DNA of 41,022 bases from JAVJSD01 sp040219575. Lineage in GTDB: Bacteria > Planctomycetota > Planctomycetia > Pirellulales > Pirellulaceae. A program made the position numbers and the translations under genes. How positions within the stretch are numbered: the stretch's first letter is position 1; every line of letters starts with the position of its first letter. Of the stretch, positions 6,647 through 16,681 are shown one piece after another. The stretch spans positions 1 through 41,022 of the forward strand of contig JAVJSD010000147.1 in assembly GCA_040219575.1 (NCBI GenBank), in the 5' to 3' direction. The notes beneath the pieces are model-generated. The model was not told the origin of the DNA, searched no databases, and saw nothing but the letters and a program-made list of their open reading frames with translations.

Positions 6647-7569
6647 GTGAGGCCGAAGGCGCGGTTCATGTTGGTGGAGATTTCGGCGAGACGCTCGGGG
6701 CCGCCGCCGGCGACTTCGGCGGCCGCCCAGCCGGTGTAGTTGATCTCGACCAGCGCCCGGCGGACGTCGGCCCAGTCGACGTCCCCCTCGCCGATCTTGG
6801 TGAACTTGTCCTGCTTGCGGGAGAAGCCCTTCGCGTCGAGTTTGACGACCCGCTTGCCCAGGGCGCGGATCCAGTCGCCCATGCTGCCGTACTTCCAGTG
6901 GTTGCCGACGTCGAACTGCATGCCGACCCACGGCGAGTTGAACTGGTCGACGTACTTGATGAACTTGTCGGCCGTTTGATCCGCCCCGCCCTCGTGATCG
7001 TAGAGGAAGTGATTCCAGACGTTCTCGACGACCAGGTACACACCCAATTCGGCGGCCAGCGGCAGGGCCTTGGCGATGTTCTCGGTCGACCGCTCCCAGC
7101 ATTCCTGTTCCGAGCCGTCCTTGCCGTGGCCCACCACCAGCAGGTTGGTGTTGCCGCCGACGGCGTGCGTTTCGCGGATGGCGTTTTTCAGATGTTCGAG
7201 CGCCTGGGCCCGTTCGTCGGCGTCGGGGCTGGTGTGGCGGATCTGCCAGTGGGAGGAGCCGACGGTGCCGTCGACCGGCAGGCCCGTGGCGGCGATCGCC
7301 TTCTTGGCCTCCGCCACGTCGATGCCCGGCGCGGCGAGTTCGATGCCGTGGAAGCCCGCTTCCTTGGCTGCCCGGAACTTGTCCGTCAATGATCCCGGCA
7401 CCTTCACCATGCCGCTCTTGAGCGTGGTATACACGCGCCCTTTCAGACTCACATCGGCCTTGCTCGCACCGCCCGATTCTGCCGCCAGCGACATCAGCGG
7501 CTGCGCGGCGACCAGGGCGGCAGTGGACTGGAGGAAACGACGGCGGGAGAGGCTGGCGAGGTCGGACAT
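6643..7569 (-). CDS. Tat-exported sugar phosphate isomerase/epimerase-like TIM-barrel protein
   Basis: A 308-residue protein of the xylose isomerase-like TIM-barrel family. The N-terminus has a twin-arginine signal (LSRRRFLQSTAALVAA, residues ~7-22). Candidate metal ligands follow the family layout: a Glu in YLVVENVWNHF, Asp and His in GMQFDVGNHWKYG, an Asp in VVKLDAKGF, and a late Glu in WAAAEVAGGG. Such proteins usually isomerise or epimerise a sugar or inositol derivative using a divalent metal. The substrate cannot be told here. The ATG at 7569 has a GGAG six bases upstream. It is monocistronic, with no adjacent sugar gene, and its stop codon falls in a dispersed palindromic repeat. Confidence 0.88.
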   Translation of the reverse strand: MSDLASLSRRRFLQSTAALVAAQPLMSLAAESGGASKADVSLKGRVYTTLKSGMVKVPGSLTDKFRAAKEAGFHGIELAAPGIDVAEAKKAIAATGLPVDGTVGSSHWQIRHTSPDADERAQALEHLKNAIRETHAVGGNTNLLVVGHGKDGSEQECWERSTENIAKALPLAAELGVYLVVENVWNHFLYDHEGGADQTADKFIKYVDQFNSPWVGMQFDVGNHWKYGSMGDWIRALGKRVVKLDAKGFSRKQDKFTKIGEGDVDWADVRRALVEINYTGWAAAEVAGGGPERLAEISTNMNRAFGLT

Positions 7570-7586
7570 GGGAGTCTCCGGGTGGG

Positions 7587-7614
7587 GATTTCAGATTTCA
7601 GATGGCAGATTGAA
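7587..7614. repeat. Short tandem 7-mer repeat
   Basis: Four consecutive 7-mers, GATTTCA GATTTCA GATGGCA GATTGAA, lie 18 bp upstream of the isomerase-like gene. They form an AT-richer low-complexity tract and no function is evident. Confidence 0.5.
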
Positions 7615-7654
7615 AGATTGGAAGTTTCGGTTGGGTTGGGGGTGTGTCGTTGGG

Positions 7655-8071
7655 CTATCGGACCGCGACTGAGTGCATTGCGCCCCAGAGGCACGCACTC
7701 GCCAGTATCCAGAGAAGCGCGTAGGCGATGACGGCTCCCCAGAATTGTCTGTACTCCCGCTCGTGCTCTTCGTTTGGTACGGAAATTCGCCCACTGGTGA
7801 TGCCCCAGCGGATGGCCTGCGCCAGTCCGAATCCGGTTGCCGCGCAGCAGACGACAACAAAGATGGTAATGTTTCTGCCAATCTTCCATCCATCACCGCC
7901 CATTTCACCAGACCACGAGACGACCGACAGGGCGATTGCTCGTCCGAGAAGGAGTCCGCACCACGCTCCCGTCAACACGCCTCCAATGCTCCAAAGCAAA
8001 GATGGGCCAGGAGGTTTGGGCTTCGGGAGATTGCGGACTTCGTTCACGCGGGACTCCAACGCTGGAACCAT
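7655..8071 (-). CDS. Small membrane protein of unknown function
   Basis: A 138-residue protein from ATG 8071. The frame is open upstream to 8182, but that part overlaps a perfect palindrome (8075-8088) and has no good ribosome site, so the shorter start is preferred. There are three clear hydrophobic segments (about 24-51, 67-89 and 110-132), with a charged loop between the second and third (EEHEREYRQF). The N-terminal ~20 residues are Pro/Lys-rich. No family is recognised. The membrane pattern is absent from the two plus-strand frames across the same bases, which supports this strand. It sits alone between two Tat-exported protein genes. Confidence 0.6.
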   Translation of the reverse strand: MVPALESRVNEVRNLPKPKPPGPSLLWSIGGVLTGAWCGLLLGRAIALSVVSWSGEMGGDGWKIGRNITIFVVVCCAATGFGLAQAIRWGITSGRISVPNEEHEREYRQFWGAVIAYALLWILASACLWGAMHSVAVR

Positions 8072-8074
8072 TGT

Positions 8075-8088
8075 AGCGTGGCCACGCT
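8075..8088. repeat. Perfect 14-bp palindrome
   Basis: AGCGTGGCCACGCT lies directly upstream of the preferred start of the small membrane protein gene. It could be an operator or part of a dispersed element. Only this copy was noticed in the window. Confidence 0.4.
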
Positions 8089-8293
8089 CCAGATTCCGCA
8101 TCCCGCCAGTGGGCAAGATTGGGTTGAGCGCCCGCGCACGACGACTCATCAGCCGCGGGAGCGGCGACGGAAAGCTTCCCATGGCGTCAGCCGGCTCACG
8201 CCGTGGCCTATGTTCCAGCGCCGCTCCCGCAGCTAAAGACCGGGCCAGAGCCTAGAAGCTCCAATAGAGCTGGTCCACCAACGCAAGCTGAAA

Positions 8294-9634
<1,341 letters not shown>

Positions 9635-9954
9635 CGCGTATTCCTCAGCGAATGGGCCAGGCGGGGAGAGCGGCGGGCGGGCAGGTAGGGGGGAAGCCGG
9701 CCAGGTGGGAAGCCGGCAGGTTGCACTTCCCAACATTGTATCGACTTTCGCTGATGCGTGTCCACCGGATTTGGTGAAGTGCGGGAGCACCCAGATCGTG
9801 CCTCGTCGCCGTGTTGCGGACCAGGCAACCGGTAGCGGAAGTCGCCAGACTTCCGACATCCCCGGAGAGACTCGGAAGTCTGGGGACTCCCGCTACGGGT
9901 ATCCGACACAGCTTGTGAACTCACTTGCCCGTGCTGCGTGCTTGTGCAGTCGGC
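9635..9954. other. Intergenic region with palindromic repeat pair
   Basis: This 320-bp gap between two minus-strand genes holds a GC-rich low-complexity tract (9655-9720) and the repeat pair at 9832-9897. No coding frame is convincing. Confidence 0.6.
9832..9897. repeat. Dispersed palindromic repeat, copy B (head-to-head pair)
   Basis: A plus copy GTAGCGGAAGTC-GCCA-GACTTCCG (9832-9855) and a degenerate minus copy (9873-9897) flank a short spacer. Each half is itself palindromic, and together they can fold into one long stem, as in BIME elements. Confidence 0.75.
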
Positions 9955-12705
9955 TTAGCGAAATGGCGGCGTGATGCCCCGGGCGGAGGCTGACGGCGGC
10001 GTGGCCAATTGCACCGTGACGTCGTCGATCCAGGCTTCGCCAACGCCGGTGAGCGCGAAGGTGAGCCGCACATCGCCGTCTTGGGGAACCAGGCGATACA
10101 GCGTGAACTCTCGCCACTGGCCGGTTTGCGTGATGCGCTCGGCAAGCGCCGGTCCCCCCAGCGAGTCGTACACGAGAAGGCCCTCGCGACTGCCGGTCAG
10201 CGGGGCGGGCAAGTGCGCCCAACCGTGGATCCGCACTACCTGTCCCCGACGGACGCCGACCGGCGGCGAGATGATCCAAATCGGGGGCGCCTCCAGAACC
10301 GCTACTTTGGAGTTCTCGTCCGACGTGTACGCGCGAAGCCGCAATCCGGCGTCGCCGGCGTGAGCCGCCTGTGGCGATAGCTCCACCGCCGCATCAACCG
10401 GCGATTCCTGCCGCGTTTGCCGTCGCCAACCGCTACGCAGCATGAATTCGAGTTGCTCCATATCGCTGCCGGGCAGCAGGTTGCCCGTCCAACTGGCGGC
10501 GGCAAGTCGCTCGGCCAGCGCCCAGTGCCAGGGCAGCGTCTCGAAGGTCGCGCAGAAGGGGCTGGAGACCGGAGACGGGAACGACGAGGAGGTTTGCTCC
10601 CAGACGCCGCGCCGCAACCGGGCCAGGGAGTTGGCGGCCCGCTCGGTGTAGAGTTGCGACGAGCGCGGATCGCGTGTTTCAAGCACGTCGCGACCACGGC
10701 GGAGATTCAACTTTGCATCGGCCAGCAGCGCGGGAGCGGCCGGGAAGGGTTTGCCGCCCGAGGCAAGTTGTTCGTAGGTGCGTTCGACGCGCGTCAGCCA
10801 GGCGGTCGTGACTTCCTGCTCCAAGCGAGCCGCCATCGCACTTTCTTCGGCCAGCAGGCGTTTGAAATGGCTCACGACCAGCGGCTCCTGCGAAACCACC
10901 ACCAGCGAAAACAGTCCCACGCGATCGAGGGTCATCCGCAAGCCCCCCGTCACGCGCTGATGCGGCAGCGGTTCGAGATCGCCGCTCGCCATGCGATACA
11001 CTTGCGCCGAACTCGGCGCGCTGCCGCTCAAGAGCGACACCGTGGCGCGATCGGTCGGCGCGATGACATGTTGCTGCCCGGGGGATTCATTCTGAACCAG
11101 CAACACGCGCGAACGATCGGTTTGCAGCACCGAGACGTCGACCGACGTGCTGCTCGATTCGACGTCCCGCAGACGGTCGCCCCCGGCGGCCCACGGCTCC
11201 AGCAGCCGCAGGTGGTGATTGATCAGCTTCAGATTGGCTGCCCGAAGTTGCTCTTCGGGCGTGCTGCCGTCGAGTCGCGAGTGCGAAGCGAACACGATGC
11301 CGCGTGCGCCGGCGGCGACGGCCGCGTAGGTGAGCAAGCGGACCTGGCGGGGATCGACCGGCGTTTGGGCGGCCTCGTCGCCCGCCAGCGCCGACCACTG
11401 CTGAGTCATTTGCGGTGTGTACTGCGTTTGCACCGTGGCCCAGAGGGGCGTTCCCGGCCGCGCCAAACGCATCCGTTCGCCGAGCCAATCGCCATAGTCG
11501 GCGAGATCGAAACTCGAGCCGAGCGGATCGCGATGGACCGCAAAGATGTCGGCCAGTCGGCTGTATTGCCATAACCCCGACATCGGATTGCAGACCAGCG
11601 GGCGTCCCGACACCGGATCGTCGCGGCGGACCTCGGCGGCGAGTTGGCGGATGCGTTCGCGATCGTCGGCTTCGAGATCCTTGCCCAGATCCCAGGCCAG
11701 CACGCGGGCGTGGTTGGAAGTGATTCGCCCTCCCGACGCGATGTGGGGCGGCGGCGCAACCAACCACATGCCGGTCCGCGCGGCCTCGCCCAGCAAGGCG
11801 ACCGTCGGAGGGCGGTCGAGCACCACGGCGTTGAACCCCGCCGAGCGCAGCCAGTCGAGCGGTTCACCTTGGTGCTCGATCGCGCGGACCAAGAGAGGAC
11901 GCGCGTCGGCGACGAGCACCGAACCGTGAAGTCGCGGCGTCGACGCGCCTCCATCGCCGACGGCCGACTCACTCGTGATTTGCCCAGCGCCGGCAGGGGG
12001 ACTGCCCAGCGTTGCGGCGACGACGTTCGGCGCACCACCTGTTTCTGGTCGGGGATCTTCCGGCGGCGCGACCGAACCCGCCATCGACGCCTCGCCGATC
12101 ATGACGTTCGTCGATCCCAGCCCTCCGTAGGCGTTGAGCAACAGCAGATCGACGTACGCTTCGCGAATATCAACCGTCGGCCCTAGTTGCGTGCGCAGAA
12201 CGCGTTGCTGACGTTCCAGCAGCAAAGGGACGTTGCTCAGCGACAGCAACTGCCACTTTCCCACGTCGTCGTAGAGTTTGCCGCCGAGCAGAACCGTAAC
12301 CGGCGATCCCGTGCGTGCGTCCTTGGTGCGTGGCAAGACGACGCGGACGAGCACCTGCAATCCAGCCCGATCGCTTTTGATCCAGACCCCGGGCGAGAGT
12401 TCGTCGATCACCCGCGCCGGCGGCACTTGGTGAACCAGGTAGGCGTAGGAGCCTCGTCCGGCATCCAGACGCAACGATTCGGCTCCGACCGCCGCGCGCC
12501 CTTGCGCCGGCAGGCGGCGATGCGCCGCGAGGCGCGCGCCGCAGTCCGAATCGGCCAACCGCCACAGCGTGGTGGAAGCCGTTTGGGCGGGGGACGAGGC
12601 ATCTTGGGCCGACACGCGGCACGTCGCCACGAGAATCATCAGGCAAACGGCCCATGCACCGCCACGTGGCGCGGAGATTCGAGGTTGTTGGGCCGTATGC
12701 GGCAT
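9955..12705 (-). CDS. Large secreted protein with glycosidase-like barrel and C-terminal binding domain
   Basis: About 916 residues from ATG 12705; the frame extends to a GTG at 12729. The N-terminus has a signal peptide (hydrophobic stretch AVCLMILVATCRVSA). Residues ~270-510 look like a TIM barrel: LLVRAIEHQGEPLDWLRSAG, VLAWDLGKDLEADD, LWATVQTQYTP and AAVAAGARGIVFASH resemble beta-galactosidase or glycosyl-hydrolase clan A segments, but I cannot assign catalytic acids with confidence. A helical segment follows (about 590-700). The last ~180 residues read like a galactose-binding jelly roll (LLPGSDMEQ, GDAGLRLRAY, VVRIHGWAHL, AWIDDVTVQLA). A surface or periplasmic carbohydrate-related role is inferred. 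There is no operon partner. Confidence 0.72.
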   Translation of the reverse strand: MPHTAQQPRISAPRGGAWAVCLMILVATCRVSAQDASSPAQTASTTLWRLADSDCGARLAAHRRLPAQGRAAVGAESLRLDAGRGSYAYLVHQVPPARVIDELSPGVWIKSDRAGLQVLVRVVLPRTKDARTGSPVTVLLGGKLYDDVGKWQLLSLSNVPLLLERQQRVLRTQLGPTVDIREAYVDLLLLNAYGGLGSTNVMIGEASMAGSVAPPEDPRPETGGAPNVVAATLGSPPAGAGQITSESAVGDGGASTPRLHGSVLVADARPLLVRAIEHQGEPLDWLRSAGFNAVVLDRPPTVALLGEAARTGMWLVAPPPHIASGGRITSNHARVLAWDLGKDLEADDRERIRQLAAEVRRDDPVSGRPLVCNPMSGLWQYSRLADIFAVHRDPLGSSFDLADYGDWLGERMRLARPGTPLWATVQTQYTPQMTQQWSALAGDEAAQTPVDPRQVRLLTYAAVAAGARGIVFASHSRLDGSTPEEQLRAANLKLINHHLRLLEPWAAGGDRLRDVESSSTSVDVSVLQTDRSRVLLVQNESPGQQHVIAPTDRATVSLLSGSAPSSAQVYRMASGDLEPLPHQRVTGGLRMTLDRVGLFSLVVVSQEPLVVSHFKRLLAEESAMAARLEQEVTTAWLTRVERTYEQLASGGKPFPAAPALLADAKLNLRRGRDVLETRDPRSSQLYTERAANSLARLRRGVWEQTSSSFPSPVSSPFCATFETLPWHWALAERLAAASWTGNLLPGSDMEQLEFMLRSGWRRQTRQESPVDAAVELSPQAAHAGDAGLRLRAYTSDENSKVAVLEAPPIWIISPPVGVRRGQVVRIHGWAHLPAPLTGSREGLLVYDSLGGPALAERITQTGQWREFTLYRLVPQDGDVRLTFALTGVGEAWIDDVTVQLATPPSASARGITPPFR

Positions 12706-12859
12706 CGTTTCGACCGCCCCGTGTTGCACCGAATCAACATGACGCCGCCAGGCGACGTCCCGTCGTAAACCGGGCTTCTATCAGCCTTTGCGATTTTCGG
12801 CCACACCAACCTTGTTGCTCTCACGCCACGGCGCCGAGATCGTGGTTTTTTGGCGAAAC

Positions 12860-12890
12860 CCCTAAGCTACTGCGGTTCAACAACTTAGGG
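12860..12890. promoter_or_regulatory. Inverted repeat in the leader of the 92-residue protein gene
   Basis: CCCTAAG (12860-12866) and CTTAGGG (12884-12890) form 7-bp arms around 17 bases. An inner AACAAC tract follows the loop. It lies about 90 bp upstream of the start at 12978, preceded by a T-run (12846-12851). It may be a regulatory hairpin; the role is unproved. Confidence 0.35.
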
Positions 12891-12977
12891 CGATGTTGTC
12901 ATTTGGGGAGTCGACAGGCACGGCGACTGCGATCAATGTGGATTGAACCACCCACGAGTCTTTTGGAGATGCTGCTC

Positions 12978-13256
12978 ATGACGTCGCAACCGCGTGCCGC
13001 CGAGAAGACGGAAGAACTTACCCGCGATATGCTCGAACTGGCGGCCGCCATCGAGTCGCTGCCGCCGGAACACCGATCGAAGCTTGATCCGATCTTTGTT
13101 CGCGTCGCCGAGGGCGCCCGCCGACGCCGCCGCATCTTGACCCTTGTCCAAGAGGCGCTCAGCCAACTGCGCCTCGACATGAAGTATCTCGTGTTCGATC
13201 TGGAGGCCACCCGACGGGAACGGGACTCGTACCGACAGAATCTCGACGGCGAATGA
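12978..13256 (+). CDS. Small conserved-looking helical protein
   Basis: A 92-residue protein. ATG 12978 is preferred because a GGAG lies nine bases upstream; the same frame is open far upstream without a ribosome site. It is almost entirely helical and charged: an acidic N-terminal helix (EKTEELTRDMLELAAAIESL), a turn LPPEHRSKLD, and a long basic helix (EGARRRRRILTLVQEALSQL) continuing to LEATRRERDSYR. It resembles a short coiled-coil or nucleic-acid-binding adaptor. I do not recognise a named family. It is followed by 414 bp of non-coding sequence before the kinase. Confidence 0.6.
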   Translation: MTSQPRAAEKTEELTRDMLELAAAIESLPPEHRSKLDPIFVRVAEGARRRRRILTLVQEALSQLRLDMKYLVFDLEATRRERDSYRQNLDGE

Positions 13257-13670
13257 GGCGTCGCGGGCGATACAACAGAAATTCTCTGGCCGCCGACCAT
13301 TTCCGCGGGAAAACTCGGCGGCCAGTTGCATGAAGCGGACCATGTTCTCGGCTCCGGGGCGTTGGGGCCGATTGTCGGCGGCCGCCATTTGTAGTTTCAG
13401 GGCGTTGATGGCGGCGTCCGGCAAGCCCGCTGCTGGCGCTTGGACTTCGAGTTCCCATCGGAGACATGCCGCACGACCCACGCTTTGGGGGTGCGTTGCG
13501 AGCGATCGCGAACTTGAATACGATGAAGCAAAATGTCGGCCGGCCCCACAGAAAGATCGCAACCCCCATGTGGTCGATCGAGGTTCTGGACGGACGGGGT
13601 GCTTACGAACGTGTGTGACAGAGGACAGGCCTGACGTTGCGTATGCGGCGACAGAGGAGTGAGTCGATCC
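13257..13670. other. Intergenic region, no convincing gene
   Basis: This 414-bp stretch precedes the kinase. Both strands have open frames, but none has a supported start or recognisable product. It may contain the kinase promoter; no clear -35/-10 pair was found. Confidence 0.5.
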
Positions 13671-15179
13671 ATGGTCGAAATGTCGGCAGAGCAATTTGCC
13701 CAGCGAGTCGTCGACTACGACTTGCTCGACGCGCGGCAGTTGGAGACGATCTGGAGCGAGTTGGGAACGCGCGAGGTAACTTCCGCGGATTTCCGCAACT
13801 TGCTTGTCCGCCGGGAGTTGCTCACGAATTTCCAGGTCGACCGGCTGCTGGCGGGAAAGAAAAACGGCTACTACTACGGCGATTTCAAGGTGTTGTACCT
13901 TGTGGGAGCGGGAACCTTCGCCCGCGTCTATCGGGCCGTCCATCGAGAGACGGGCAAGGTGGTGGCCATCAAGGTGCTCCGCCAGCGGTACAGCAGCGAC
14001 GCCGAAAAAATGGGCCAGTTCATCCGCGAGGCGGAGATGGTCATGAAGCTTCGGCACCCCAACATCGTGCCGATTTTCGACGTCATCTCCAAAGGCACGA
14101 TGCACTACATGGTGATGGACTTCATCGAAGGCCAGAACCTGCGCGACTTCCTCAAGGCCCGCCGTAAGTTCACGGTCGAGGAGGCGCTGCGGCTGATCAC
14201 CGACATCACCGCCGGACTGGACTACGCGTTTCAACGGGGCATCACGCATCGCGATCTGAAACTCTCGAATGTGCTGGTCTCCAGCACGGGTCGGGCCAGC
14301 ATCGTCGACTTCGGACTGGCGGCGATCGACGCCGACGCGGCGGAAAAGCCCGGCGATCAGACGTCGAATCCGCGCAGTATCGACTACGCGGGACTGGAGC
14401 GCGTCACCGGCGTCCGCAAGGATCACAAGCAGAGCGACATCTACTTCACGGGGGTGATGCTCTACCAGTTGCTGACGGGCCACTCGCCGCTGCACGAAAC
14501 GCGCGACCGCATTCAGCGGCTGTCGGTCAGCCGATATCGTGAAGTCAAGCCGGTCACGGAACTGGATCCGGAACTGCCGGGCTGCGTCGTGCTGGTGGTG
14601 CAGAAGGCCATGGAGCTCGATCCCTCGAAGCGGTTCGAGACGCCCGGCGAAATGCTGGCGGAGCTGAAATTGACCTCCAAACGCATCGAGGCCGGCGACA
14701 CCGCGCCGCTGGGCCTGGGGCAGCGGGAGGAAGTGGCGACCTCCGCGGCCAAACAGGCCGTGCAGGCGAAGCTTCACCTGCTGGAGGGTGAATCCCGCAC
14801 GGTGATGATCGTCGAATCGAATGTCGAACTGCAGAATGCCTTTCGCGAGAAGCTCAAGCAGTATGGCTACCGGGTGCTGGTGACCGCCGATCCGCAGCGC
14901 GCCCTGGCCCGTTTCGACGACGACCGCACGCTGGCGAACTGTGTCGTATTCTCAACGGGAGAACTCGGCAGCTCCGCGCTCGACGCATTTGTCTCCTTCA
15001 CGACGGTCGAGGCCACGCGCAATATCCCGGCCATCCTGCTGGTCAATCAAAATCAGAAGAGCATGGCGCAGCAGGCCGATCTTAATCGCCACCACGCCGT
15101 CGTCACGATGCCCGTAAAGTTCAAGGCTTTTCGCGCCACCTTGAAGGCCTTGATCTCCGAGTCGCTGGAAGTCGCCTGA
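13671..15179 (+). CDS. Ser/Thr protein kinase with C-terminal degenerate receiver domain
   Basis: A 502-residue protein; ATG 13671 has GAGGAG about ten bases upstream. Residues 1-68 form the short N-terminal module common in planctomycete kinases (ELLTNFQVDRLLAGKKNG). The kinase domain (about 71-340) has the Gly loop VGAGTFARVY (78-87), VAIK with K101, a Glu in REAEM (E120), the catalytic loop HRDLKLSN (D195) and DFG (213-215), so it should be active. No membrane segment follows. Residues ~377-497 fit a response-regulator receiver fold (TVMIVESNVELQNAFREKL, GYRVLVTADP, NIPAILLVN, MPVKFKAF). However, the N-terminal acidic pair is reduced to Glu382-Ser, and the phosphoacceptor Asp is replaced around FSTG (427-430), while the Lys (K483) is kept. 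It is likely a cytosolic kinase with a pseudo-receiver. Confidence 0.92.
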   Translation: MVEMSAEQFAQRVVDYDLLDARQLETIWSELGTREVTSADFRNLLVRRELLTNFQVDRLLAGKKNGYYYGDFKVLYLVGAGTFARVYRAVHRETGKVVAIKVLRQRYSSDAEKMGQFIREAEMVMKLRHPNIVPIFDVISKGTMHYMVMDFIEGQNLRDFLKARRKFTVEEALRLITDITAGLDYAFQRGITHRDLKLSNVLVSSTGRASIVDFGLAAIDADAAEKPGDQTSNPRSIDYAGLERVTGVRKDHKQSDIYFTGVMLYQLLTGHSPLHETRDRIQRLSVSRYREVKPVTELDPELPGCVVLVVQKAMELDPSKRFETPGEMLAELKLTSKRIEAGDTAPLGLGQREEVATSAAKQAVQAKLHLLEGESRTVMIVESNVELQNAFREKLKQYGYRVLVTADPQRALARFDDDRTLANCVVFSTGELGSSALDAFVSFTTVEATRNIPAILLVNQNQKSMAQQADLNRHHAVVTMPVKFKAFRATLKALISESLEVA

Positions 15180-15293
15180 CGCGCGTCCTCCGCGTCGGCA
15201 TGCAAGGTCAGCCGCAAGTCGCGCCGCGACAAGGTGTCCCCCAAGAATCGTCGCTCGAGCGGCGTCCCGGCTTTCGATTCCGCTTGGCGGGTC

Positions 15294-15350
15294 CGCCGTA
15301 AGCGAATGTGCGACAATTGCTTACGGCGCCCGTCGTCACTCTGACGACGG
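15294..15350. promoter_or_regulatory. Two adjacent hairpins upstream of the metal-efflux cluster
   Basis: The first hairpin has 10-bp arms, CGCCGTAAGC (15294-15303) and GCTTACGGCG (15319-15328). The second has 9-bp arms, CCGTCGTCA (15330-15338) and TGACGACGG (15342-15350), with a 3-base loop. The second is followed by AAAAAA rather than a T-run, so it is not an ordinary terminator for the kinase. They lie 50-105 bp before the His-rich protein start, where an operator for metal response would sit. Confidence 0.45.
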
Positions 15351-15400
15351 AAAAAACGCGTTGACTCATTTCTTCTTGCGCTCCATGATTGGGAAGCTAC

Positions 15401-15958
15401 ATGTTTCCCTGGAGCCTGGTTGTGCGGCACTTGTTGGTACATCTCGCGGCGGCGGCCTGGCTGGTGCATGCCACGTTCGGCGCCACCTTTCACCACACCC
15501 ATCCGGGCGCGTCGTTTTGCACGCCCGAGGGACAACCGTGTCCGCACGCCTGCCACGGACATGCGCACGCACACGGTCATTCGCACACACAAGATCATTC
15601 GCACGCACACGGAGAGCGACGCGGACCGCAACACGACGCTCATCCTCACGACCACCCGGAATTCGCGCACGCCCCTACATCGGGCCCTCCGCACGAAAAC
15701 CGTCGTACTCCCGCGGATGGGCGGGGAACGACGCCGGAACATTCCTGCCCGGGACATCACCACGGCAACGACGGCTCGTGCGGCTTCTTGCCCGTCGGCG
15801 CTCCAGCGCTCCATCTGGAGACGGAGTGCTTCGCGCTGGTCACGTGCGACCCGACGACGATTGACGCCGCGATGGGCGATCGGTGGGAGACGACGCCGCT
15901 GCCCGATCGAGGGCCGCCGATAAGGCGGCACCTACTCTTTAGCATTCTGCTGATTTAG
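15401..15958 (+). CDS. His-rich secreted metal-binding protein
   Basis: A 185-residue protein from ATG 15401; a TTG lies 12 bases upstream in frame. The N-terminal hydrophobic segment (about 4-28) is a signal peptide or anchor. A central region (about 30-130) is crowded with His, Cys, Asp and Glu in HxH and HxHxH patterns (ACHGHAHAHGHSH and DHPEFAHAP). The C-terminal end carries a short hydrophobic stretch. Proteins of this sort bind Zn, Ni, Co or Cu in the periplasm. Its place as first gene before a lipoprotein, adaptor and RND pump points to metal buffering or delivery for efflux. No named family is recognised. Confidence 0.78.
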   Translation: MFPWSLVVRHLLVHLAAAAWLVHATFGATFHHTHPGASFCTPEGQPCPHACHGHAHAHGHSHTQDHSHAHGERRGPQHDAHPHDHPEFAHAPTSGPPHENRRTPADGRGTTPEHSCPGHHHGNDGSCGFLPVGAPALHLETECFALVTCDPTTIDAAMGDRWETTPLPDRGPPIRRHLLFSILLI

Positions 15959-16114
15959 CTCGTCCGTCCGGAAAACGACGTCTCGGCCTGACCGCCGGAA
16001 TCGCCGTATCGCCGCGCGCCGACGCGGCAGTTCGACCTCCTTGGATCCCCTGGTCGAACCGCTGACGAACTCGCGCGCGGCGCTGCTCCTCCTCATGTTT
16101 AAGGACGACGACCG

Positions 16115-16633
16115 ATGCGTTATCGACACTTGTTTGTTTGCGGCTTGCTATCGCTGTTGTGCTTCGCCGGATGCGGTCCTCAAACCGACAGCGCGGCCGA
16201 TGACGAGGCAAGCTCCGACGCCGCCGCGGACGCTGGCGACAAACATGGCCACTCCCACGAAGGCGATGACCAACTGTTCTGGCAACGCGAGGACCGGAAA
16301 CATGCCGGCTGCCTCATCTCGCTGGGGCACCACGGTGTGAAACTCTATCAGGACCACGATGTGGAGCCGGCCGTGTCGATCGATCGCGAAGGCCAGGCGG
16401 TGGAAGACGCCGAGGTGTTCGTTTCGCTCCTCGACGGCGATCAGCAAACGCTCGTCGAAGAGTCGGCGTGCGTTTACGAGCCGCCGACGGAGAAAGAGCC
16501 GGCCCACTACGCCCAGGCCAAGCTGGCGATTCCCGCCGATATCGAGCAGGCCGTGATCCGCTACCGAATCGAGATTCCCGGCGCCGAGTCTTTCGTGTAC
16601 GACGTGACCGTCGATGTCTCGTCGCACGACTGA
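16115..16633 (+). CDS. Putative metal-associated lipoprotein
   Basis: A 172-residue protein with a lipoprotein signal: hydrophobic segment LLSLLCFAGC with Cys at ~20. The mature N-terminus is acidic and contains a short His cluster (DKHGHSHEGDD). The rest (about 70-170) looks like an all-beta domain (EDAEVFVSLLDGD, VIRYRIEIPG, FVYDVTVDVS). It lies 156 bp after the His-rich protein and 48 bp before the adaptor on the same strand. Probably it is an outer- or inner-membrane-anchored periplasmic component of the efflux cluster. The exact role is unknown. Confidence 0.78.
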   Translation: MRYRHLFVCGLLSLLCFAGCGPQTDSAADDEASSDAAADAGDKHGHSHEGDDQLFWQREDRKHAGCLISLGHHGVKLYQDHDVEPAVSIDREGQAVEDAEVFVSLLDGDQQTLVEESACVYEPPTEKEPAHYAQAKLAIPADIEQAVIRYRIEIPGAESFVYDVTVDVSSHD

Positions 16634-16681
16634 TCGCGTCCCAAGAATTCGCCCTCGAACTCCTTCTGTTGGAGCAACGCC

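Noticed and set aside
12933..14777. A 614-codon minus-strand frame over the kinase and its upstream gap
   Set aside because: No domain is recognisable and it overlaps a clear kinase; the part in the gap (13257-13450) looks protein-like but has no start or family match.
15330..15356. Hairpin followed by A6 as a terminator of the kinase gene
   Set aside because: A rho-independent terminator on the plus strand needs a T-run after the stem; here it is an A-run.
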